Positions 46,392 through 55,261 of a stretch of DNA of 64,000 bases are shown here, piece by piece. Location: NCBI GenBank assembly GCA_947502975.1, contig CANNBV010000003.1:62001-126000 (forward strand). The letters run 5' to 3'. Every line of letters starts with the position of its first letter. Position 1 is the stretch's first letter. A program made the position numbers and the translations under genes. The DNA is from an uncultured Flavobacteriaceae bacterium (GTDB lineage Bacteria > Bacteroidota > Bacteroidia > Flavobacteriales > Flavobacteriaceae). Below the pieces are notes generated by a model. It ran no database searches and had not been told where the DNA came from. It worked only from the letters and a program-made list of their open reading frames with translations.

Positions 46392-47627
46392 TTATCTTCT
46401 TCTACGAGTAGAATTAGATGATGTACTTTTATTTCTAGAAGATGTGCTTCTACTTTGCGTAGCTCTAGAATTTGTCTGTCTTGTACTTCTTGTAACACGT
46501 GAAGCAGGTTTTGATGTGCTTCTAGAAGACCTATTTACTGTTTGTCCAGAGCTTCTATTTGTGCTATTTCCATTATATATACGAGTGTTATTTGCTTTTG
46601 GTTTTTTTACAACCGTAGTGCTTCTATTTCTCGTAACCTGCTGAGACGATCTTCTATTTGGAGCTTGTCTCACAGTGGTGTTAGACTGCTTTCTTACATT
46701 TTGATTTCTACTATCATTACCCCTGTATTGAGAATTCCTATTGTTTAAATTACCTTCACGTCTTACAGCGTTATTTGTTCTATTATTAACTTTTGAATTA
46801 TTTCTATCAATAGTTCTAGTTCTTGAAGACTTATCATTATTTGCAATTCTTCTAGAATTATTATTTCTGATAGTATTGTCTCTAGAAACAGATCTTCTAG
46901 TGTTTACAATCTTATTCACTTTTGTTCTATTTCTAGAACTTCTATTTACTGTAGCATAGCTTCTGTTTCTTACAATTGTATTACCTCTTCTAGTGGCAAT
47001 AGCTGTTCTAGGTCTAAAGTTATTGCGAAATGGTCTGTTGTATACATATCTAACAGGGTTATAAAAACGTCTGTATGGTCTGTTATATACAACACAATAA
47101 TCTAAAGCAGGAATGCTATAAAAACGGTGCCACGGTCTGAAAACATATGCACGATTATATACGTTTATAAATCCAGTATAGTGAGTAAACCTATTATATC
47201 TATTATAGTGTACATATAAACCACCAATACGATTTATGCGACCAAAATTATTGTAAAATATATTTACGTTTCCAGCTTGTAAAATACGACCATGAAAATC
47301 ATAAAATATAGGTGTATTTTCTATTTGAATGATAGCGCCAAATTCATCATATTGAACATAAGCATTATAATTATATCCAGAATTAAAAGTGATGTTAGCA
47401 TTACGTGAACCAATAGAGATGGCTAAATCTGGCTGATATCTCAAAATGTTAAAATCAAATTGTCCATCAGGAAACACTGAGAATTCAATACCATTCTCAA
47501 CAAAAATGAAAGAGTTGCCGTAACCTCTGTAAAATGTTGATACAGTATTATCTTCTAAATTGGTTGTAGCGGTTGCAGAAAATCCTCCTAGGATTATAGC
47601 TGCTAATAATAATATAAACTTTTTCAT
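46392..47627 (-). CDS. Secreted protein with very basic Arg/Asn/Ser-rich tail, paralog 1
   Basis: This 411-residue protein has a signal peptide (about 1-20). Residues 35-170 hold a repeat-like beta region, IEFSVFPDGQFDFN, FYNNFGRINRIGGLYVHYNRYNRFTHYTGFINVYN. From about 195 to the end the sequence is low-complexity, dominated by Arg, Asn, Ser and Thr, with almost no acidic residues, closing with STRRRR. The beta region is shared with the gene at 48763. The tail could bind polyanions such as LPS, extracellular DNA or acidic glycans. No domain name is known to me. The plus-strand ORFs opposite the tail are shadows. Confidence 0.7.
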   Translation of the reverse strand: MKKFILLLAAIILGGFSATATTNLEDNTVSTFYRGYGNSFIFVENGIEFSVFPDGQFDFNILRYQPDLAISIGSRNANITFNSGYNYNAYVQYDEFGAIIQIENTPIFYDFHGRILQAGNVNIFYNNFGRINRIGGLYVHYNRYNRFTHYTGFINVYNRAYVFRPWHRFYSIPALDYCVVYNRPYRRFYNPVRYVYNRPFRNNFRPRTAIATRRGNTIVRNRSYATVNRSSRNRTKVNKIVNTRRSVSRDNTIRNNNSRRIANNDKSSRTRTIDRNNSKVNNRTNNAVRREGNLNNRNSQYRGNDSRNQNVRKQSNTTVRQAPNRRSSQQVTRNRSTTVVKKPKANNTRIYNGNSTNRSSGQTVNRSSRSTSKPASRVTRSTRQTNSRATQSRSTSSRNKSTSSNSTRRRR

Positions 47628-47809
47628 AATTGTTAAATTTTATGGGTTCGCTTAGATAATTACAAACAGCGTGCCAAAAAACACAAAACAATGTAATTCA
47701 GGTGGTTAAGTGTTTTTGTGGTTGATTGTTGCCATAGTTGTTTTATGGTTATGAACCACATTATAGCTCCATTCATTTTTTAATATAAATCATACAAAAT
47801 CAATGTTTT

Positions 47810-47878
47810 AAACTTTTGTCAAGTTTTTGTCTAGTTAAAAAATGGCTTTTTAAAACTATCTCAAGTTTCTATCGAGTT
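47810..47878 (+). promoter_or_regulatory. Phased direct-repeat operator array upstream of the T9SS cargo gene
   Basis: Two arrays lie here. The first is AAACT-TTTGTC-AAGTT-TTTGTC-TAGTT (47810-47836) with an 11-base period; the second is AAGTT-TCTATC-GAGTT (47863-47878), preceded by a further degenerate half-site. The core TTGTCAAGTT is identical to that upstream of the GH16 gene. The surrounding 320-base gap (47628-47947) contains no other recognised feature. Confidence 0.5.
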
Positions 47879-47947
47879 TAAGATTTCATATAAATGCGGG
47901 GCTCATTTTAAATTAGCAACAATTAATTAACTAAAACTTTTAAGATT

Positions 47948-48694
47948 ATGAAAAAAATTACTTTTTTGCTTTTATTTGCTTGCGCTTTTTCATTTGCCCA
48001 GGTGGCACCAACATTTAGTTGGACTAATAAAGCTGATTATCAGATTAACGGAGAATCTGCCGTAACGTTCAAACCTGGACAGGAAGTAACAATTGAAATC
48101 ACATATACTTTAGGATCTACTGCTACTCCAAACCCTAATGAATTTTGGTTTATCCTTGTAGGATTACAGGATGAAGCAATGGCTGATGTTGACCCTTTAA
48201 CTGGAACATGGGCAAATTCATTTGTTCCTGCTGAGGCTTACCCTGGAGCTGGTACAGGTGGGGTGACTACAGCTACTATTACAGTTCCTGTAGATGCAAC
48301 ATTAAACTCTGCAGATCCAAATTTAACTTATAGAGTTTTAAATTATATGGCATATTGGAATGGTGATACTCCTTTACCAAGAAATGGTGGTAATGCTACT
48401 TACGGTGGTGATGGTGCTAGTGATCCTACATTAGTATATATAAGAAGTCAAGCAGAGATTGATGCAATACTTTCTACTGATGATTTTAATAAAAGTAAAT
48501 TAAAAGGATTTTATAGCGCAACTAGAGAATCTGTTGTAATTAATGATAGAATTGATGGTGATTATTCAATTTATAACTTATTGGGACAATCAGTTTTAAA
48601 AGGGGAGGTATCAAATGAAATTAGTGTTGGAACCCTAAAAACAGGGATTTATATTTTAACAACTGATAAAGGTACTTTGAAGTTTGTTAAATAA
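47948..48694 (+). CDS. Secreted protein with type IX secretion sorting domain
   Basis: This 248-residue protein has a signal peptide (1-17, FACAFSFAQ). A beta-sandwich of about 150 residues follows (PTFSWTNKADYQINGESAVTFKPGQEVTIEITYTL; ANSFVPAEAYPGAGTGGVTTATITVPV). The last 75 residues form a type A T9SS C-terminal domain, DYSIYNLLGQSVLKGEVSNEISVGTLKTGIYILTTDKGTLKFVK in pattern, with the typical hydrophobic-Lys end. It is thus exported through the outer membrane and probably anchored or released. The catalytic or binding role of the N-terminal domain is unknown. A terminator follows. Confidence 0.85.
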   Translation: MKKITFLLLFACAFSFAQVAPTFSWTNKADYQINGESAVTFKPGQEVTIEITYTLGSTATPNPNEFWFILVGLQDEAMADVDPLTGTWANSFVPAEAYPGAGTGGVTTATITVPVDATLNSADPNLTYRVLNYMAYWNGDTPLPRNGGNATYGGDGASDPTLVYIRSQAEIDAILSTDDFNKSKLKGFYSATRESVVINDRIDGDYSIYNLLGQSVLKGEVSNEISVGTLKTGIYILTTDKGTLKFVK

Positions 48695-48723
48695 GTTTTT
48701 ATTTTAAACATAAGTTTTATCAT

Positions 48724-48756
48724 AAAAAAAGGAAGTAATTATTACTTCCTTTTTTT
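48724..48756. terminator. Bidirectional terminator after the T9SS cargo gene
   Basis: AAAAAAAGGAAGTAAT and ATTACTTCCTTTTTT pair almost without loop gap and stand between two converging genes. Confidence 0.85.
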
Positions 48757-48762
48757 AACCTC

Positions 48763-49482
48763 CTATCTTTTTCTTTTCTGTTTTTTCACCTTACCATTTC
48801 TCTTGTAGTAATAGTATTCATCATCGTCATTATCATTTCTATATTCGTACCTGTCATCATCATGGTGTCTATTATGTTTCTTATATTTTTTTCCTCTTCT
48901 AAAGTTATGGGTTATATCACAAGATTGTATTCCGCATATATTACAATAGTCATCATGAAATCTATGTACTTGTCCTTGTGTATATAAAATCTCTCCCCAC
49001 CTGTTATAGTCAACACTCAAGCCGCCAACTTGAATAACACTAGAATGTCTTCTACCTCTGCTGTAATCTATAAAAACTGAACCTGCACGCGTTATACGAC
49101 CAAACCTATCATAATTTAAATGCACATTTCCAATACGTCTCACATTTCCATTTCGGTCGCGTGAAATAATAACACCTCGGTTCTTGTTGAAACTATGTAA
49201 TCCAGTATTTGGCCCACGATATATAGAATTTGTACTAGCTCGTCTACGATTCTTGTGTCTATAATTATAAAAGACATTTCTAACATTAGTATTAAAATCA
49301 AAACTTCCGTCAGGAAAAACCAAAAACTCAACACCACGTTCTAAAAAAATGATAGGTTGTGCATATCGCTTACTTTTGATTATAGTAGCGTTTTGGGATG
49401 ATTTCTGGTTGGTAAGCTCTACTGCTGACGCAGTTGTTATATATCCTAATAACAAACCTGCAAATAGTAATACTCTTTTCAT
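48763..49482 (-). CDS. Secreted basic protein, paralog 2 of the Arg-rich protein
   Basis: This 239-residue protein has a signal peptide (about 1-20, TTASAVE). It shares VEFLVFPDGSFDFN and the repeat NVHLNYDRFGRITRAGSVFIDYSRG, then GGLSVDYNRWGEILYTQG, with the gene at 46392. A CxxC-like pair CNICGIQSC follows, then a His/Asp/Tyr-rich stretch and a basic end KVKKQKRKR. It is shorter and its tail has a different composition from that of paralog 1, but the core is clearly related. Function is unknown; a cell-surface or periplasmic place is likely. Confidence 0.68.
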   Translation of the reverse strand: MKRVLLFAGLLLGYITTASAVELTNQKSSQNATIIKSKRYAQPIIFLERGVEFLVFPDGSFDFNTNVRNVFYNYRHKNRRRASTNSIYRGPNTGLHSFNKNRGVIISRDRNGNVRRIGNVHLNYDRFGRITRAGSVFIDYSRGRRHSSVIQVGGLSVDYNRWGEILYTQGQVHRFHDDYCNICGIQSCDITHNFRRGKKYKKHNRHHDDDRYEYRNDNDDDEYYYYKRNGKVKKQKRKR

Positions 49483-49648
49483 AATAATAGGATTTTAATT
49501 TTGCCTACTTTTTAGCGTTTCGGCATTCGCTCTTGCTTTTTTAATTTTCAATTTGCATGCCAAAAATGTAAGATGCTGATTGCTAGCTTAATTTAGGTGT
49601 TTTTTAGTCCCATTTCTTTTCTTAAATTTAACTTGGAATAAAAGAACT

Positions 49649-50749
49649 ATGACAAAACCTTTAGAAACTTGTAAAAACTGTGAACAACAATTTAATGATG
49701 AGTTTAATTTTTGCCCGCATTGTGGGCAACAAGCTAAAGACGAGCTTACTGTTAAAGTACTATTTTATAATACAATAAGTAATTATTTTTCTTTTGATGC
49801 TAGATTCCTCAAAAGCTTTTTACCACTTCTATTTCGACCAGGATATTTAGCATTAAAATTTATTCAAGGTAAAAGGCTTTTGTATTTGCATCCAGCACAG
49901 ATGTATCTTTTTATAGCCGTAGTGTTTTTCTTTTTGTTTTCTTTTATTCAACGTAATCAGGTGAGAGATTTAGATGAGAAACTAGCTAAAACGCTCAAGA
50001 AAAATCAAGTAATTGAAAATATAGCAGATCAGAAATTAAAAGATTCTATTGAAAATGCACGTGTAGAGAAAAAGAGAAAAAATGATTCAATAGCTGCAGC
50101 TGCAGTAAAACAAGCCTTGCAAAATACTAAGTTGCCTATTGGTATAGAAGACAAACAACTAGATTCTATTTTTAAAGCGGAAAAAATTGATATAAATGAT
50201 CCCATGACGTTTGATTTTAACACAAAAGTTGTTGATTCTTTAATTGAAGCAGGAGCTGCTGAAAGTGAAATATATAATGCTATGGGAATAGGTGAAGATC
50301 CTGGTTATTTTAAGAGAAGACTTTATGCGCAAGGTTTAAAATTTTATAAGTCCAGAAAAGGAGGTAGTATTCTTCAAGCCTTTTATGATACTATCCCAAT
50401 TGCAATGTTTTTTTTGTTGCCAATTTTTGCATTTATTTTAAAGTTATTGCATTTGCGAAGAGGCACTTACGCACATCATTTGGTGTTTAGTTTTTACTAC
50501 TTTTCATTTTTATTTACGGTATTCAGTATTATTTTAGCAGTAAACTATATTATTGATATACCAGACTGGATAGACTTTCTCATAATGCTTTCAACATTTA
50601 TTTACTTGATACTAGCATTGAAGCGTTTCTATATGCAAGGATGGTTTAAAAGTCTATTTAAAGGCGCTATTACTTCGTTTGTATTTCTTTCAATTGTCAC
50701 ACCAATTACGTTAGTGTTACTATCATTTTTTGCATTTTTATTCTATTAA
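49649..50749 (+). CDS. DUF3667-like membrane protein with N-terminal zinc ribbon
   Basis: This 366-residue protein starts with a zinc ribbon (CKNCEQQFNDEFNFCPHCGQQ, residues 8-28) that carries two CxxC pairs, followed by the conserved FDARFLKSFLPLLFRPGYLALKFIQGKR and a membrane helix (YLFIAVVFFFLFSFI). A central charged region of about 120 residues contains coil-like KRKNDSIAAAAVKQ, and four further helices close the protein. This is the DUF3667 layout found across Bacteroidota; function unknown. It overlaps the converging gene by 12 bases. Confidence 0.85.
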   Translation: MTKPLETCKNCEQQFNDEFNFCPHCGQQAKDELTVKVLFYNTISNYFSFDARFLKSFLPLLFRPGYLALKFIQGKRLLYLHPAQMYLFIAVVFFFLFSFIQRNQVRDLDEKLAKTLKKNQVIENIADQKLKDSIENARVEKKRKNDSIAAAAVKQALQNTKLPIGIEDKQLDSIFKAEKIDINDPMTFDFNTKVVDSLIEAGAAESEIYNAMGIGEDPGYFKRRLYAQGLKFYKSRKGGSILQAFYDTIPIAMFFLLPIFAFILKLLHLRRGTYAHHLVFSFYYFSFLFTVFSIILAVNYIIDIPDWIDFLIMLSTFIYLILALKRFYMQGWFKSLFKGAITSFVFLSIVTPITLVLLSFFAFLFY

Positions 50750-51349
50750 ATCTTCATTAGATCCTGCGTGCCAAATAGGAACATTTAAAAATGTACTTAA
50801 AGTTCGAGCATCACTAATTAAGCTTTTAAGCTTTCCATGATCAACAATGTTTACACGTTTAGAGTCATTTAAAACTAAATTCAGTTCAAAACTTTTATAA
50901 CTACCATCGTCACTTCTTACATGTTCTCCTATTATTTGTAATGCAACAATATTATTTAAGTGAATAGTTCTTTGCTTTTTATTGAGTAGTGATATATTGA
51001 AGCCTTTTGTAAAACTATTATTAGATTTATCAAATATAATAGGAGAGAAGAGTGAAATTAAAAGATAGTTACCAACTAAAAAGAAAATGAGAAAAATCAG
51101 TGTTGGAAAAATATTTCCTGTTATAAAATTAAAATTACCTGTTTGTTGAAATTTATAACCTGCATATACTAATGCTCCATAGGGTACACTTGCAAATATT
51201 CCGCAAAAAAACGCATAAAATGTTGATGGCTTAAATTTGTATCCGTTGTCAGTTTTGATTAAAACATGAGTTTCAAAATTAGCCCCACCTTTAACTAACG
51301 GTATGACTGATACCTTTTGCTTTATAGCTTTTATATCATCAAATTCCAT
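50738..51349 (-). CDS. Two-span membrane protein, function unknown
   Basis: This 203-residue protein has two membrane helices (about 45-66 and 78-103) flanked by soluble parts. The C-terminal 90 residues look like a PH-type or similar beta fold (QRTIHLNNIVALQIIGEHVRSDDGSYKSFELNLVLNDSKRVNIVDHG). Such an arrangement occurs in bacterial PH-domain-like membrane proteins, but I cannot assign a family. It starts 3 bases after the uvrA stop on the same strand, so it may be the last gene of a uvrA transcript. Confidence 0.65.
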   Translation of the reverse strand: MEFDDIKAIKQKVSVIPLVKGGANFETHVLIKTDNGYKFKPSTFYAFFCGIFASVPYGALVYAGYKFQQTGNFNFITGNIFPTLIFLIFFLVGNYLLISLFSPIIFDKSNNSFTKGFNISLLNKKQRTIHLNNIVALQIIGEHVRSDDGSYKSFELNLVLNDSKRVNIVDHGKLKSLISDARTLSTFLNVPIWHAGSNEDLIE

Positions 51350-51352
51350 TAA

Positions 51353-54136
51353 CTACAGTTTATCTTTCAAATACTTACCCGTCTCAGAACTTTTCACTTT
51401 AACAATATCTTCAGGAGATCCAAAAGCAACTAAGTTTCCGCCTTCTTCACCACCTTCAGGACCTAAATCAATAATGTAATCGGCACATTTTATTAATTCT
51501 AGATTGTGTTCAACTACAATAATAGAATGACCTTTTGCAATCAAAGCATTAAATGATTTTAATAACTTTTGAATATCATGAAAATGTAAACCTGTAGTAG
51601 GTTCATCAAAAATAAAAAGTGCTTTGTCTTTGGTATTTCCTTTTCCTAGAAAAGTGGCGAGTTTTATACGTTGTGCTTCACCACCAGAGAGTGTGGAAGA
51701 GCTTTGCCCCAGAGTAACATAACCTAGGCCAACATCTTGCAAGGGCTGCAATTTGTTTTTGATCTTATCTTGTTTATGTGTTTCAAAAAAGGTAACAGCG
51801 TCATCAATTGTTAAATTTAAAATATCATCAATAGATTTGTCTGCAAAAGTGACTTCTAACACTTCTTTCTTAAAGCGTTTGCCTCCACATGTTTCGCATT
51901 CTAAATGAACATCAGCCATAAACTGCATTTCAATAGTAACTTCACCTTCACCTTTACAAGTTTCGCAACGACCACCATCAACATTAAATGAAAAATGTTT
52001 TGCTTGATAGTTTCGTATTTTACTTAGCTTTTGTTTTGAATATAAGGCGCGAATATCATCATAAGCTTTTATATAGGTAACAGGGTTTGATCTTGATGAT
52101 CTACCGATAGGATTTTGATCAATAAATTCAATATGCTTTATATTACTGAAATTACCGCTTAATTCTGAAAATTGACCGGCCTTATCACCAAAATCAGTTA
52201 ATTTTTTTTGTAAGGCAGGAAAAAGAATTTTTTTCACCAAAGTGCTTTTGCCACTTCCTGAAACACCCGTCACTACAGTTAGCATTTCTAGAGGAAAGCT
52301 TACATCGATATTCTTCAAATTGTTTTCTCGAGCACCTTTGATATCTACTTTGTATTTTGAAGACCTTCTCGTTATAGGAACTTCAATCTTCATGCTTTCA
52401 TTTAGATATTGAGCAGTTAAAGATTTAGATGTTAATATGTCTTCATAAGTCCCATTTGCAACCACTTTTCCTCCAAAAGTACCAGCTTCAGGGCCAATAT
52501 CAATAATGCTGTCAGCAGCTTTCATGATATCTTCATCATGTTCAACAACAATAACCGTATTCCCTAAATCTCGTAATGACTGTAATACCGTAATTAAACG
52601 TTCAGTATCCTTAGGATGTAAGCCTATACTTGGTTCGTCTAAAATATACATCGAACCAACCAAGCTACTTCCTAATGAGGTTGCAAGGTTAATTCTTTGA
52701 CTTTCTCCACCAGAAAGTGTATTCGATTTTCGATTTAAGGTTAAATAATCTAAACCAACATTTCCTAAAAAAGACAATCTATTGTTTATTTCCTTTAAGA
52801 GACGATTTGCTATTTGTGTATCGTAATCATTCAATTCAAGCGCATTGAAAAACTGAATTAACTTTTTTATGGGCATTTCCACCAAATCCGTTATGGTAAC
52901 TCCGCTTATTTTTACATAATTGGCTTCAGGACGTAATCGTTTGCCATTACAGGTTTTGCATTTTGTTTTCCCACGATAGCGAGATAGCATCACGCGATTC
53001 TGAATTTTATACGCTTTAGATTCTAATTCTGCAAAAAAGGAATTTAAACCTTCGAAATATTGGTTTCCATCCCAAATAAGTTGCTGTTGTGCTTTGCTAA
53101 GTTCAAAATAGGGTTTATGAATAGGGAAGTCAAATTTATGTGAATTATTCACTAGTTGCTCTTTATACCAGCTCATACTTTCACCTCGCCAAGGAAAAAT
53201 AGCGCTTTCATAGACTGAAAGCCCAGTATTAGGAATCACTAAATCTTCATCAATTCCGATAATATCTCCATAACCTTCACATTTTGGACAAGCACCATAA
53301 GGGTTATTAAAGCTAAATAAATGAACATTTGGTTCTAAAAACGATATGCCATCTAATTCAAACTTATTACTAAACTGCTGTTGTTTATTAGTATCCAAGC
53401 TTTCAACAATACATTCACCTTTACCTTCGAAAAAGGCAGTTTGAATGGCATCAGCTAAACGATTTTTAAAATCCTCTTCGTGTTTAACTATAATTCTATC
53501 AACCACTAATAGTACTTTGTTTTTAGCCGGAATAGTTTCAGCTTCATCAATTCTAATAACAGTATCGTCAATCTTTATTCTTGCGTATCCTTGTTGTTGT
53601 AAGGTTTTAAGTTTGTCTTCCATGGTGCGCCCTTCTTCTAAGTAAATAGGAGCAAGGAGCAATAGTTTTTCTCTTTCAGAAAAAGATAAAATATGGTTTA
53701 AAACATCGGTAACCGTATTTTTTTTAACCTCATCACCAGAAATTGGAGAATATGTTCTACCAATTCTAGCAAATAGTAATTTTAAATAATCATAAATTTC
53801 TGTACTTGTTCCAACGGTAGAGCGCGGATTTGTTGAGTTTACCTTTTGTTCTATGGCAATAGCGGGTGCAATACCTTTAATATAATCTACCTTTGGTTTG
53901 TTTAATCGTCCTAAAAATTGGCGGGCATAACTGGATAAGCTTTCAACATAGCGTCGTTGTCCTTCTGCATACAACGTATCAAAAGCCAAACTAGATTTTC
54001 CTGAACCAGATAAACCAGTAATTACTACTAATTGGTTTCTTGGAATTACAACATCAATATTTTTAAGATTGTGCAACTTTGCACCTTTAATAATGATATT
54101 TTCTTTAGGGTTTACTTCAGAAATTGCAGTATTCAT
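51353..54136 (-). CDS. uvrA: Excinuclease ABC subunit A
   Basis: This 927-residue protein is a standard UvrA, the damage-sensing ATPase of nucleotide excision repair. It has two ABC modules: Walker A GLSGSGKS (41-48) and GVSGSGKS, signatures LSGGESQR and LSGGEAQR, and Walker B sequences MYILDEPSIGLH and FIFDEPTTGLH. Zinc-finger cysteines are present in CPKCEGYGD, CKTCNGKR and CETCKGEG...CETCGGKR. Length agrees with E. coli UvrA (940). A TATCTTTG promoter box lies 24 bases upstream. The protein works with UvrB and UvrC, encoded elsewhere. Confidence 0.96.
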   Translation of the reverse strand: MNTAISEVNPKENIIIKGAKLHNLKNIDVVIPRNQLVVITGLSGSGKSSLAFDTLYAEGQRRYVESLSSYARQFLGRLNKPKVDYIKGIAPAIAIEQKVNSTNPRSTVGTSTEIYDYLKLLFARIGRTYSPISGDEVKKNTVTDVLNHILSFSEREKLLLLAPIYLEEGRTMEDKLKTLQQQGYARIKIDDTVIRIDEAETIPAKNKVLLVVDRIIVKHEEDFKNRLADAIQTAFFEGKGECIVESLDTNKQQQFSNKFELDGISFLEPNVHLFSFNNPYGACPKCEGYGDIIGIDEDLVIPNTGLSVYESAIFPWRGESMSWYKEQLVNNSHKFDFPIHKPYFELSKAQQQLIWDGNQYFEGLNSFFAELESKAYKIQNRVMLSRYRGKTKCKTCNGKRLRPEANYVKISGVTITDLVEMPIKKLIQFFNALELNDYDTQIANRLLKEINNRLSFLGNVGLDYLTLNRKSNTLSGGESQRINLATSLGSSLVGSMYILDEPSIGLHPKDTERLITVLQSLRDLGNTVIVVEHDEDIMKAADSIIDIGPEAGTFGGKVVANGTYEDILTSKSLTAQYLNESMKIEVPITRRSSKYKVDIKGARENNLKNIDVSFPLEMLTVVTGVSGSGKSTLVKKILFPALQKKLTDFGDKAGQFSELSGNFSNIKHIEFIDQNPIGRSSRSNPVTYIKAYDDIRALYSKQKLSKIRNYQAKHFSFNVDGGRCETCKGEGEVTIEMQFMADVHLECETCGGKRFKKEVLEVTFADKSIDDILNLTIDDAVTFFETHKQDKIKNKLQPLQDVGLGYVTLGQSSSTLSGGEAQRIKLATFLGKGNTKDKALFIFDEPTTGLHFHDIQKLLKSFNALIAKGHSIIVVEHNLELIKCADYIIDLGPEGGEEGGNLVAFGSPEDIVKVKSSETGKYLKDKL

Positions 54137-54151
54137 AGGCTTTTTAAGAGA

Positions 54152-54167
54152 TAATTTTGCAAAGATA
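54152..54167. promoter_or_regulatory. Back-to-back divergent -7 boxes between uvrA and the sigma factor
   Basis: TAATTTTG (plus strand, 54152-54159) is directly followed by CAAAGATA (54160-54167), which is TATCTTTG on the minus strand. Both match TAnnTTTG. The minus box would serve uvrA; the plus box would serve a 35-codon frame and perhaps the sigma factor gene. Polymerase binding to one should exclude the other. Confidence 0.45.
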
Positions 54168-54177
54168 CTATAACTAT

Positions 54178-54285
54178 ATGAGCATAAAAAATGAAGTATG
54201 GTTAAGGAAAATGTTAAAAAAAGATATTATTTTTTGCTTTTTAGGAATGATTGTTGTTATATTTGGATTGTTAATAACTCATTAA
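54178..54285 (+). CDS. Possible 35-residue single-span membrane peptide
   Basis: ATG at 54178 to TAA at 54283-54285 encodes a peptide with a basic N-terminus (MSIKNEVWLRKMLKKD) and one membrane helix (IIFCFLGMIVVIFGLLIT). It starts 19 bases after an exact -7 box. It precedes the sigma factor by 87 bases. The position and clean topology support it, but no homologue is known to me and length alone does not exclude chance. Confidence 0.4.
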   Translation: MSIKNEVWLRKMLKKDIIFCFLGMIVVIFGLLITH

Positions 54286-54337
54286 AAACAACTTGTCTAT
54301 AGCATAATATTACTTTTAAAACTAATAACCCCAAGCT

Positions 54338-54354
54338 ACGAAGTACAACTTCGT
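54338..54354 (+). repeat. Short perfect palindrome in the sigma factor leader
   Basis: ACGAAGT-ACA-ACTTCGT is a 7-bp perfect inverted repeat with a 3-base centre, 18 bases upstream of the sigma factor ATG. It could be an RNA hairpin shielding the start or a dimer-binding site. No T tract follows. Confidence 0.45.
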
Positions 54355-54372
54355 GCATTAAAAGTAAACATT

Positions 54373-54957
54373 ATGCAAAGAGAACTTATCACCGATGCTA
54401 CTCTCGTAAGTAGCTACATTAAAGGACAAGAAAGTGCACTAGAAACACTTATTAAGAGACACAAACAGAAAATTTACAGTTTTATTTATTCTAAAGTATA
54501 CGATAAAGATATCGCCGAAGATATTTTTCAAGATACTTTTATTAAAGTGATACGCACTTTAAAACGTGGCGCTTATAACGAAGAAGGCAAGTTTTTACCA
54601 TGGGTAATGCGTATAGCTCATAACCTAGTAATCGATTTCTTTAGAAAGAGTAATAGAATGCCAAAATTTGATAATTCGGGAGAATTTAGCATTTTTTCAG
54701 TATTAAGTGATAATACATTGAATGCTGAAAAAAGTATTATCAAAGCGCAGGTCGAAAACGATGTGAGACGATTGGTAGACGAATTGCCTGAAGACCAAAA
54801 AGAAGTATTAATGATGCGTATTTATAGCGATATGAGTTTCAAAGAAATATCAGATCGAACAGGAGTGAGCATCAATACAGCATTGGGAAGAATGCGTTAT
54901 GCATTAATCAACCTAAGAAAAATCATAGATAAGCACAATATTGTTTTAACGAACTAA
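54373..54957 (+). CDS. ECF-type RNA polymerase sigma factor (sigma-70 family)
   Basis: This 194-residue protein has region 2 (LIKRHKQKIYSFIYSKVYDKDIAEDIFQDTFIKV ... FLPWVMRIAHNLVIDFFRK) and region 4 (ELPEDQKEVLMMRIYSDMSFKEISDRTGVSINTALGRMRYALINLRK), separated by a short linker, with no region 1 or 3, which defines the ECF group. It recruits RNA polymerase to alternative promoters. No anti-sigma factor is adjacent; a short gene for a 48-residue protein follows after a structured repeat. A palindrome stands in its leader. Confidence 0.92.
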   Translation: MQRELITDATLVSSYIKGQESALETLIKRHKQKIYSFIYSKVYDKDIAEDIFQDTFIKVIRTLKRGAYNEEGKFLPWVMRIAHNLVIDFFRKSNRMPKFDNSGEFSIFSVLSDNTLNAEKSIIKAQVENDVRRLVDELPEDQKEVLMMRIYSDMSFKEISDRTGVSINTALGRMRYALINLRKIIDKHNIVLTN

Positions 54958-54976
54958 TAGTTTCGTTATATAATTT

Positions 54977-55101
54977 GGGCATTCCCCTCGATGAAACCGT
55001 AAAGCGTTTTAGCAAGAGGGTGTGCTCGGGTCTGGCTTTCCATTACAAGTCCTCACTCCGCTCAAGCTACGTTGTGGGCTTTACACTGCAATCCCTAATG
55101 C
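54977..55101 (-). repeat. Intergenic structured repeat, copy C (reverse orientation)
   Basis: On the minus strand it runs GCATTAGGGATTGCAG ... AAAGCCCACAACG ... GAGGACTTGTAATGGAAAG ... GGAATGCCC, matching copy A block by block. Its end pairs are GCATT/AATGC where copies A and B have GCGTT/AACGC, so both sides of the stem changed together. It carries an extra insertion of about 35 bases near one end. It fills most of the 304-base gap 54958-55261; the remainder shows no recognised feature. Confidence 0.7.
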
Positions 55102-55261
55102 GGGTTGCGTCTCGTCAACAAAAAAAGTCAGGACATGGTAGTTAAGTAATACCTAAGGTAAATAGTGCTTTGTAGAACGTCTTTACAAGCAAAACAAATC
55201 ACTATACAATATAAAAAGATTTGCTACGTTATTATTTTGAATTAACCCTTAAAATGATAAA

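Noticed and set aside
46444-46959. Several plus-strand hydrophobic frames opposite the Arg-rich tail
   Set aside because: They are antisense shadows: Arg/Ser/Asn codons read backwards give Leu/Val/Phe-rich strings. No promoter or conserved pattern is seen.
51353-54136. UvrA as a divergent antibiotic-resistance type UvrA2
   Set aside because: Zinc fingers, both ABC modules and near-standard length fit ordinary UvrA; nothing in the neighbourhood suggests a resistance or phage context.
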